A DNA stretch of 64,000 nucleotides, from contig OX419756.1 in assembly GCA_948567375.1 (NCBI GenBank), positions 54,636,333 to 54,700,332 of the forward strand. Reading direction: 5' to 3'. Each line of letters opens with the position of its first letter. The stretch's first letter is position 1. The notes under the pieces are model-generated. The model was not told where the DNA came from. It did no database searches and saw only the letters and a program-made list of their open reading frames with translations. The translations under genes and the position numbers were made by a program. Source of the stretch: Lunularia cruciata. Its lineage: Eukaryota > Streptophyta > Marchantiopsida > Lunulariales > Lunulariaceae. Below are positions 55,076 through 64,000 of this stretch, piece after piece.

Positions 55076-56029
55076 AGATTGTCATGACTCACTTCCTTGT
55101 TGGTGCTTTGGGTTTTGTTGCTTTTGGTTGTTTTTTTGTAAATAGTAAGATTAAGGTGTCAAGAAGTATCATTTGCAAGGAGTAACAATTTGGTTGAGTT
55201 ATACCTCCACAATATGGAGGAACAAGGTGCCTAAAAAAATAGGCTTGCAAGATCACATAATGAGAATGACACCAACCCAATTTGTAGTTGGGCCCATTTT
55301 GTTGTTGTATCATAGAGCTTATGAATATGACCGCCAAACAAAACAAGCCACTCTATGACAAGGAAGCTTGACTTCATAAAATTCTATAGAGCAAGAAGAG
55401 AAAAATGAGTTTCTAACAATATAAAACTCTACCAATTTCTACTACCATTTAAAGATCACAAAAAATGACATGCACGCTACAAAAGAACCACCGGCAACCA
55501 TTTTGCATCTAAGCTTGTGCATGTGATAGATGATCACAACCATTTACCAACCACTATGACATAAAAAGGACAGACCGCACCACATCAAGACTATAAAAAG
55601 ATCAACCCCACCCCATAAGTCAAATCTTTTTATGTTTTCACTTTTTCATTTCTTGCATTTAATCTATCTACAATTGACATTTCCTGTGACATTGTAAGAA
55701 ATGTGCAGCTTTGATTGTAGAATTTTGCCATGACTCTTGAGAGCTAAAAAAGTGAAACTTTAGAAGTGAATTAAGGGACTTTGAATATTCAATTATGATA
55801 GGACACATTCTTGAGAGTGGAATTGAGTTGAGGTAAGATAAAGCAAGGGAAATTCTTAACAAACCCCTCAAAAATTATAAGTTGGGATTGTATAATGAAA
55901 TGGACTACATCAAGAGGAAAATGGATTTCTTGTTATGGTATTAGAGCCTTCTTGATGTAGCCATGAGTGGAAAACATGAGTGAAAAATTGGTGCAAGGAT
56001 GCCTTATGATGTGGACAAAGGACCATTGG
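55076..56029. other. Unassigned DNA left of G4
   Basis: About 950 bases, AT-rich, with no gene recognized. It ends with ATTGG, the left target duplication of G4. With G4 removed it joins 61471 onward. Confidence 0.45.
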
Positions 56030-56457
56030 TGTAAAAGACTAAGACCAAGGAAGGAAATAGGAGAATGGAAGACCGGAGTGCAAAATCACTTGTGATACTT
56101 GAATGAGGAAAATTTTCAATGTCTAACATGAACTTAGGCTTTGGTATTTATAAGGAAATATACAAGGATCTTGAGAAGCTTATCAAGAAGCTTCCTAAAA
56201 GCTACTTGCTTGGATTGCAAGCCAAGTTAACCAAAAAGCTTCTTAAGAAGCTTCCCACTAGAAGCCACCTACTTGGCTTGCAAGGTAAACTAGCCAAGAA
56301 GCTTCCCAAGAAGCTTCCTCTTTGGCATGCACATTACCCAATACTTTGAAGGTGTCAAGTAGCTTCTTAGATGCTTTTAGAATATTCTTAGCTAATTTGG
56401 CCTATTTGCTACTTCATTTGTCTTGACTAACTCATTGATAAGTTCCATATTGTTACA
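56030..56457 (-). repeat. G4 3' LTR (left)
   Basis: 428 bp, TGTAAAAGACTAAG to CCATATTGTTACA. Three AAGCTT-palindrome modules lie at about 56177-56205, 56236-56262 and 56296-56320. Confidence 0.9.
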
Positions 56458-57660
56458 TATTCCCCCACCACTAATTGGTGATGTTCTCGTCACCATCAAA
56501 GCTTTGAACTCTTGGATAGCCTTTTGTGCATTTTGGAGATGAGAAAGAGGTTACCAAATGGCATCATGAAAGGGATACCTTTTATAGAAGACTTGGTATT
56601 GTGTATGTTGTTAACGGCCTTGTTGAATATGGCAATGCATAAGGATATGATCAACTTCATACTCCTCATGATCATTGATAGGGACAAGAGGAGGAGGAGG
56701 TTGGACACAAGAGGAAAAAGAAGATGGATTAAGAGAAAAGGTTTCAAGATGGAAACATGAAAGACAAGGTGGATTCATATATGACAAGGCAAGAACAAGT
56801 TGATAAGCAATAGGAGAAATGATTTGGGTGACATCAAAGTGTCTTATCCAATTAGGAGCAGGTTTACAAACTTGGATATCAAGTGGGAGTTTTAGGTTAC
56901 TAGAGGAGAGCATGACCTTATCACCAAGTTGAAAGGTGAGATTATGATGATGGTTATCGATCATACATTGTTTTTGACAATTCTGAGCAACAAGGAGATG
57001 AGATTTGATTTGTTGGAGGGATTGGGATATGGTGGTCAAGAAGGTGGGAGTATGAGGGACATGAGATGGAGGAGGAGCAAGAAGGGAATCTAGAACAAGT
57101 AGGTCTTGGCCAAAATTAAGAAGGAAAAGAGAAAATCCGGTGCTTGCATGTTTGGAATTATTGTATGCAAATTCAATGATTGCAAGACATTCATCCTAGT
57201 TGGTATAGTGAATGTTGATGAAGGCATGAAGCATATCTTCCAAGGTGCAATTTTCATGTTTGATTTATCTATTGATTTGAGGATAATAGGCCGTGGACAA
57301 AGCAAGCTTGGTGTTGAGTATTTGGAAGAGTTCTTGCAAAAAATTTCCAATGAATTGAGGATCACGATTGGAGATGAGTATACAAGGCATCCCATGATAC
57401 TTAAAGACATTGTCAAAGTAGATCTGTGCCAATATTGGAGCATCCATATTATCAAAGGTTGGTGCCAAATAGATTTCCTTACTAAACTTATCCACAAACA
57501 CCACAATTGTTGTGTGACCTTGCTTTGTCTTGGGCAAGGATGTGATGAGATCAAAGCTCACATGTTCCCATTGAGTAGATGACATGGGAAGTGGTTGAAG
57601 GATTCCACTAAGTTTTTGGTTGTTTGTCTTGTTCCATTGGTTACTTTTACAAGATCAAAC
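56458..57660 (-). pseudogene. G4 integrase and chromodomain remnant
   Basis: Integrase core at 57265-57585: WEHVSFDLITSLP, TTIVVFVDKFSKEIYLAPTF, MPCILISNRDPQF (second catalytic Asp is Asn) and STAYYPQI. The C-terminal part (56611-57039) has FQLGDKVMLSSSNLKLPLD. The chromodomain (about 56530-56700) has HEEYEVDHIL in frame but is then shifted. Numerous stops. Confidence 0.8.
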
Positions 57661-59200
57661 AAACTCTCAAACATCTCATGTCATGTCAGGCCACCACCAT
57701 TGGTGTTTGAGGGTACCCAAGGTCTTATCCACACCCTTGTCACCAACAATTGGTAAGTCATGGGCTTCTTGAAGGCAAACAAGTCATGATTACCATTAGT
57801 TAGAATATAGATTTGGTTCTCCCAAAATAGAAGGCATTCTTTGAAGGAGAATGCATTAAATTCCTTGTCATGTGCAACAAGATGACCTTGTACCATTTGA
57901 AAGAATGGATCTTATTGTAAAGTGGTATTGATGTCAAAAAATTGTAATTGTCCCTCACATTGATGACATAAACTCTTCATGTGTTCCAAATGTAATGTCT
58001 ACAACAAGGGTTTGTGATCAATTTGCATGATCACTTCTTTCCATAAGAGATAATTATCTCCATATCTTAGTGGTATATACTATTGCTAGTTGTTCTTGAT
58101 CTCAAGTATAGTAATTCCTTTCTACAATGTTTAGTTGGTGAGACACAAAGGCAATGAGATGTGACTCATTTGGGAATTCCTTCTCCAACATAGCTCCAAT
58201 TGCAAAGTTAAAAGCATTGAAATCAACCACACAATGTAGTTAAGGGTTATATGGTTGAAGAATGGATCTTGAAGACACCATATGTTTCAACTTTTGGAAT
58301 GCTTTTTTGTGCTTGGTGGTCCACTAAAAGCTTAAGTTCTTCCCCAAGAGGTTGGTCAATGGTGCAGTCACATGAGCATAGTAATGGATGAACCATTGGT
58401 AAAAACTTACCAATCCATTAAATGCCCATACTTCTATAACATCCTTTGGAGTAGGCCACTCAATAGTGGTTTTGATTTTCTCCTTTTCAATCTTGATCCC
58501 CTCCAGTGAGATCTTATGACCCAAGAAGGTAACTTCCTTTTGCAAATGTACACACTTTGACTTCTTGTAGTAAAACTTCCACTAACATAGTCATTGTAGG
58601 AGTTCTTGCACGTGATTTGCATGTTCTACCTCTATCTTGTTATAGATTAAGATATCATCCAAGAACACTACCATGTACCAATCCAATAGTCTATCCAGCA
58701 CCTAATGCATATGATCTATGAAGACTACTAGAGCATTAGTGAGCTTGAAAGGTAGAACTCTCCATTCAAAATGCCTATACCTTGCACAAAAGATAGTTTT
58801 TTGCACATCCTCTCTATCAATAGAAATCTGCCAATAATTGCTTTAGAGATCCAACTTGGAGAAGTATTGTGCTCCATTCAATTGATCAAGCAAGTCATCA
58901 ATTTGAGGCAAGGGATATGCATTCTTCATTGTTTGTTTATGGAGAATAGAATAATTAATACAAAAGCAAAGTCCTCCATCCTTCTTTGGACTAAATAATA
59001 CCATGTTCCACAAGGAGATGTACTATGTTGTATGAAATCCTTATCCAACAACTCAGTCAATTTTATTCAAAGCTCATCTAACTCCTTTGGTGAGAGCCAA
59101 TAGATTGGTTCACTCACTAAAATAATTCTTGGCAACAACTCAATTTTGAAGGCATACCACAATTGGAGTGTAATCCCTTTGGCAGATCATCCAGAAACAT
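57661..59200 (-). pseudogene. G4 RNase H and reverse transcriptase remnant
   Basis: 58324-58545 reads VTFLGHKISLEGIKIEKEKI and WPTPKDVIEVWAFNGLVSFY. The catalytic motif VVFLDDILI is intact on the minus strand at about 58650-58672. GAxYFSKLDL and YWQI text lies at about 58830-58890. Frames shift repeatedly. This is the same subfamily as G3. Confidence 0.78.
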
Positions 59201-61034
59201 ATCTTAAAACTCATGTACTATTTGATCAACCATTGCTTGATGAGGCTTTTGATCCTCCTTATATCTTCCATGTGTAATTGTAATCCACATTGTAAAAAAA
59301 GACTTATTTTCCTCCAAAGCTTACTCTATGGTTGCATTATTGATAAACTTTCCATATTGGGACTTATCTTCCTTCAAAGCTTACTCTATGGCTACTTTCC
59401 TAACAAACTTCTCATCTTGGGATTGATTATTCTTAGGTGTCTTACTCAAAGGTGTCAGACAACCGAATCAAAACTTCTTACCTTAGTATTGTACTTGAAT
59501 TTGTCATCAATTCTAATCAAATTAAACCTTGTAATGTTCAAGCTAAGGTAGACCTAGAATGACATCATTGTGTAAAGATGTTAGTATAAATCTCATATAC
59601 TCTAAATACTCCTTCCCAATCTTGAATGTAATAAGGTGTGAGGTATAAAATGTGGAACACTTTCTACCATCCGCCATCATTAATCTATTTCTAATTCTTG
59701 GCTTGATAGGAATACTTAATTTCTTTTGCTAATTACATTAACATACAATTCTCTAAACTTCCATAATCAACCAAAATCCTAGAACCATGATCAAATATTA
59801 TACCTTGCAAGCAAACTTGCATAGGTCAAGCCTTCAATCCCATTGGAACTAACCAAGTTCTCAATAGGTAGATCAAAATCTCCTATTAAGATTCCTCATT
59901 TCCTAATCATCCTACTCCAAAAACTCCATTTGGGCAAATTGTCAAGATCAATCATCTTGAGTGGAGATTCAATAGTGCAATGCCCGATTTGGTGATAATA
60001 AAAGCAACCACCATTTTGTCATAATCTTTCTTGATCTACTATGCCAAATGATCTCCATTGGATGATCAATCTCCATTGGTGTCGGCTCCTCCACCCATGT
60101 GTAATATGTTGGTAGGTTTTGTGAAGGTTGAGGTCGAAGTCAAGCCCAAGTTGTTGCAACCAATGAGTCAAAGCACTCAGCCAATTGCATGGCTTTCTCC
60201 AAATTTTTTGGATATAGTATAGTCACTTCAAATTTAGTTCATGGCATTAAGCCCCTCACAAATTGATCCAATGCTTCACCATCCAATTTATCTAGAATTT
60301 GCATAATGGTGTTCTAGAATTACATGATATAGCTTCTTACAAAACCATTCTACTTCAACTCTGCAAACTCATCTTGTGCGGCTTGTGTGGCATTATTGCT
60401 TGGAACTACCTAATTATTGCACTCTTGAATTCCTCCCATGTCAAGATTAATGTAACAAACTGCCATTAAGCTTGCTCTACTTGGAACTACCACTATAGGT
60501 TTGCCGCTCCATCCAATTGGCTTAAAACTAAGAGAATTTTTTTTATTCATCTTGAAGATTTGTAGCCTCAAAATAATATTCACAATCAAATTCAAAATTC
60601 TCCATTGCATCCAAGAGATTTTTGCCTTCAAATACCTTGGGTTTTGGAAATCAAGTTCACTCTTCTCCTTCTCAAAATGGTACTCTCTCTATGTGCTCTT
60701 CTTGTTGATTGTCTTGTTCTTCCAACAATCAAGTACGGTGCTCAATTTGTTGTTGCATAACAATGATAACTTTGGGCATTTCTGCCATGGCTACTACTCT
60801 ATCAAATTACCTATAATCTATTTAAATTAACATGAAGATGCAACATGTTCACTATTTTCCATAAGTTACAATTGGAAGTACCAAGGATTCATTGGACAAG
60901 GTGTTTGTATTCAAAAAAATTGTCCAAGCGTGAGGTGATGAATTACGTGAAATGATGCTTGGGTAGTATACGGACACAAAAATCTCAATGGTTTGGTGAA
61001 AATGGATCTAGTAGTCCATAGATTCCACCTATCC
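59201..61034 (-). pseudogene. G4 protease and gag remnant
   Basis: Collinear with 23391-25330 of G3 on the opposite strand. A local tandem duplication of about 60 bp is present at 59298-59418 (TCCTCCAAAGCTTACTCTATGG followed by TCCTTCAAAGCTTACTCTATGG). Gag blocks include ISWMQWRILNLIVN.ILRLQIFKMN (60540-60631) and a zinc-knuckle remnant near 59980-60020. Confidence 0.68.
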
Positions 61035-61054
61035 CATTCCTTCTCTAATATCAA

Positions 61055-61465
61055 TATAAACTAAGGAGATAAATAGACCAAGGAGATAAATAGGAGAATG
61101 GAAGACCAAAGTGAGAGATCACATTAGGATACTTGAATAAGGGAAACTCCAAATGCCTAACATGAGCTTAGGCTTTGGCATTTATAGGGAAATATACAAG
61201 GCTCTTGAAACACTTCCTAAGAGCCTACTACTTGGAGTGCAAGCCAAACTGATCAAGAAGCTTCTCAAGAGCTTCCTTCTAGAAGCCGCCTCCTTGGCGT
61301 GCAAGCTAAGTTAGCCAGAAGCTTCATCCTTTGCATGCACATTACCCAACACTTGGAAGGTACCAAGTACTTTCCTAGATGCTTCTAGAATATTCTTAGC
61401 TAATTTGGCCTATTTTCTACTTCATTGGTCTTGACTAACTCATTGGTAAGCTCCATATTGTTATA
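61055..61465 (-). repeat. G4 5' LTR (right)
   Basis: 411 bp, partner of 56030-56457. It ends CCATATTGTTATA before the ATTGG duplication. Confidence 0.9.
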
Positions 61466-61470
61466 ATTGG

Positions 61471-63864
61471 CAACATCTATTTGGTAAAGATTGCTTGCCA
61501 TTTTGGGAAATTCACAAAGATACCTTGCATGGCCATCCCAAAAAAGATTGAAAGGAAGAATAAATGACTTGTTTGTTAGGGGGAAGTCCTTGAATGGATA
61601 CAAGATAGAGGACATGAAGAATTATTCTCATTGAACAATTACTAAAACAATAATGCATTTGTTTATTCAAAATGAACAAACTATGTCAACCCAAACCATG
61701 CCATCTTCTTCCAACTCATAGACAAGAAAAAGCTTGTGAGATGGGCCAAGATAATTTGTGAGCAAGTCATTAAGCTACTCAAAGATATGACAAAAGGTTT
61801 TACCACCATCATAGCTCATTTCTACATTGGTATGAATCTTTTGACAGATAAAAAGAAGGAAATAATTTACATCCCACTTGCACCACTTGGCCTATTTTGG
61901 TAGAGATTTGAACTTGCATAAAGAGAGTACAAAGTTTCATGATGTAGGTGAAGAGTATGCCTAAACAAGGAAGTTTGTACAAGTGATAGAAACATGAACT
62001 TGATTACTATTTGTAAAAAGACACATACTGCCCATGCCAAGGTACAAGCCTCTTAGAAACAAAAAAGAACTCAAGAGGTGGAATCTTTGTCCAAGGAAAG
62101 TGGGAGTAAGATTGAGACATACAAGCCAATTCATGAGGAAGATCTATCTTAGGGACAAGAGGTGCTTCATAAACAAGCTACTATAGCAAACCAAATTGCA
62201 AAGTCAGGAAGCAAGGAGTCCTTCACACAAATTTTGTCATCTATGGTTAATAATAAGGAAGAGTGACCAACAAGTGTAGTCATCTCTCCCGCTTGTCAAA
62301 GATGAAGTCTTCTAACTAACAAGGAGAAGATGCCAACCATCAAATCCATCACTCCAACCATGGCCCCAATTCATAACTTGGCTCTTTGTGGTGATTTATG
62401 GATTACTATAATAAAATTGGTAAGAACAAGTCATTTGCTCAAGGATACAAGTTAGATATGACTAAAAAAAGAGAAATGGGATCTCAATGAAGACAATCTA
62501 ATTTTTTTTAGCTTCTTGTGCATCATCATTCCCAAAAGAGTGAAATGTCATCCAAACAAGTTACATTATGAAACATTATGCAATCTATTCTCCTCTATGC
62601 TAAAGTATCAAACCCAATGGATTCTTGAGGTGGGGTAGATTCATTTGGAATGAGGGCCACTTTGCTCACCCCTTGCTTGTCCAAGTCGTAAATTGCTAAG
62701 GTGAGATTTGTAGGATCTAGGATTCATAGAGCACACTTGCAACAAGTTTTATAAAGGCATTCCCCTACAATTTCTCACAAAGGAAGATTGACCAATTTGC
62801 AAACTAAATTGGGTAGAAATGGTCCCAAAATTTACATCCCTCTAAAGACTACAACCATGACACCATATTGTATCCTTCCTAGAAGGCACAAGGTCATAGG
62901 AGTTAACAATGATTTGTGCTACTCAATCCTATATCAAAGTGTGACTAGACAAGATGCCAAGGCTGCACAAGACTATTCCTATATTGTTCCTAACTTTGGC
63001 CAAACTCCTAAGAGCCACTCTCTAGTCTTGCACAAATGCACTATCACACTCTAATGTTGAGGTTTATTCTCAAGATTCATCACCCCTGAACAAGTTAAGC
63101 ATACAATCATTCATTTAGAGGGTAGACTAATACACTTACACCAACTCATGAGTCTTGATGGTATAAGTTTTGTGTTTTACTTGCAAGAGAAGGATACATC
63201 AAATGGACATGGTGATCATTAGGCCTAACTTTTATACATCTCCTACTTGGCCGCAAAAAGATTGAATGAGTATAGTGCATCAAAATTTCCTAAGTACATC
63301 TAAACCACCCAATCTTAATCCTATCTTATCCTAACCCTAAATGGTAGGTAGCCACAAATAATAACCCACTAATTTAGGGGTATCTGCCTTGAAAAAGCCT
63401 ATACTATGTACAAGTAGGCCAAAATTACCTATTTATACATTATGCACTTCTACAAATTTCTTATGACTATGAAAACAAAATGGTTGTTTGCATATAAAAA
63501 TTGAAGTCTTCTTGTTAGGTGACAAAAATTGACCATGACCATCTTCATAAAACAAGGCTCCTATCATCATTCTCCAGCAAGAGGCAGGTGGGACTTGGGT
63601 CAAACTCTTGGCTCCTTGGTAGATGTGAATAAGGTCAGCAAGCTCTTTTTGATAACTCTCCATCATTTGTTCAAAGTTGGACTAGGTCTTCTTGAACTTG
63701 GCATTAATGTGGCTCTAGATCTTTATAGCCAATGATTTGAGTTGCTTGTTTGTGTATGACTTCCTCTTAGCATGTCAATTTGAGTGCACAAGTCCTTTAC
63801 CTTTGTTCAATGGGAGATTTCATTGGCTATGCATTCCAATTGAATGAGTGGTTGAATGATCATA
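61471..63864 (+). other. Unassigned, protein-like but undiagnosed region
   Basis: The plus strand between about 61480 and 63060 yields discontinuous protein-like text, such as FFQLIDKKKLVRWAKIICEQVIKLLKDMTKG (about 61700-61800), FTTIIAHFYIGMNLLTDKKKEIIYIPLAPLG (61800-61890) and YCILPRRHKVIGVNNDLCYSILYQS (62860-62940), with stops between. The composition suggests a decayed coding element of another family. With G4 removed, its left part joins the text at about 55980-56029. I cannot name the family. Confidence 0.4.
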
Positions 63865-64000
63865 TGTAATACCAAGAGCTAGCCATATGATCTAGATGTG
63901 AAATTTGTTTGGTAACATCTAGAATGATGCTATACATGATGGTCAAAATAAATCAAATAGAAGTATCACCAAAAGAGTACTTCTACTAATAGATCAAAAA
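63865..64000 (+). repeat. Family B LTR cut by the window edge
   Basis: Starts TGTAATACCAAGAGC and follows the plus-oriented solo LTR at 44063 (TAGCCATATGATCTAGATGTG, AACATCTAGAATGATG, AGTATCACCAAAAGAGTAC). Whether it is a solo LTR or the end of a full element lies outside the window. Confidence 0.9.

Larger units (their letters stand above)
56030..61465 (-). mobile_element. G4: full-length family A Ty3/gypsy chromovirus
   Basis: LTRs 56030-56457 and 61055-61465; exact 5-bp target duplication ATTGG (56025-56029, 61466-61470). A purine tract (plus TATTCCCCCACCACTA) abuts the left LTR and a decayed initiator-Met primer site (plus CTCTAATATCAA) abuts the right one. The order chromodomain, integrase, RNase H, RT, protease, gag from left to right shows minus orientation. 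It serves as the reference for the uninterrupted form of G1. Confidence 0.92.

Overview
The window is nuclear DNA of a land plant. Two conserved, intron-containing eukaryotic genes lie in a sea of old, AT-rich, nested retrotransposons. At the left edge, on the minus strand, are the first six exons of an APC3/CDC27 subunit gene (HOBBIT/CDC27B type). In the middle, at 30392-34972 on the minus strand, is a complete ten-exon gene for the transcription elongation factor IWS1/SPN1. Both have consensus GT..AG introns and reading frames that join exactly, so they look functional. The type of retroelement (non-LTR elements with a restriction-endonuclease-like C-terminus, and a PHD-finger gag-pol element) and the shape of the 5S rRNA suggest a seed-free plant such as a bryophyte, lycophyte or fern. 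That placement is inference only.

Transposon layout. Family A is a Ty3/gypsy chromovirus with about 0.4-kb LTRs and three copies: G1 (6786-18713, minus), G3 (22959-28537, plus) and G4 (56030-61465, minus). Family B is a second chromovirus with about 0.73-kb LTRs: G2 (14121-18034, nested in G1 and internally deleted), G5 (46318-52916, the youngest and best preserved), solo LTRs at 21908-22678, 39254-39973 and 44063-44794, and an LTR cut by the right edge at 63865. A non-LTR retrotransposon, N1 (about 20480-29513), is split by a family B solo LTR and by all of G3. N2 (37384-38150) is a second C-terminal fragment, and short 3' tails lie at 2940-3168, 4072-4580 and 36130-36290. A different gypsy-like element, E3, with a PHD finger (about 42381-55075, plus), is split by a solo LTR and by an 8.35-kb block.

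That block (about 45407-53758) is the strangest part of the window. It is a GC-rich, irregular tandem array built on a 14-nt core, with G5 inserted into it, followed by a single full-length 5S rRNA gene and a short AT-rich tail. It is flanked by a near-identical 9-nt duplication of E3 coding sequence.

Insertion order can be read from nesting and target-site duplications: N1, E3 and G1 came first, then family B LTRs and G3, and G5 late (its LTRs differ at about 14 of 739 sites by eye). Most coding remnants are decayed. The in-frame stops in G3 fall mainly at former CGA arginine codons, the pattern expected from deamination of methylated CpG. No CRISPR, operon or other prokaryotic feature is present.
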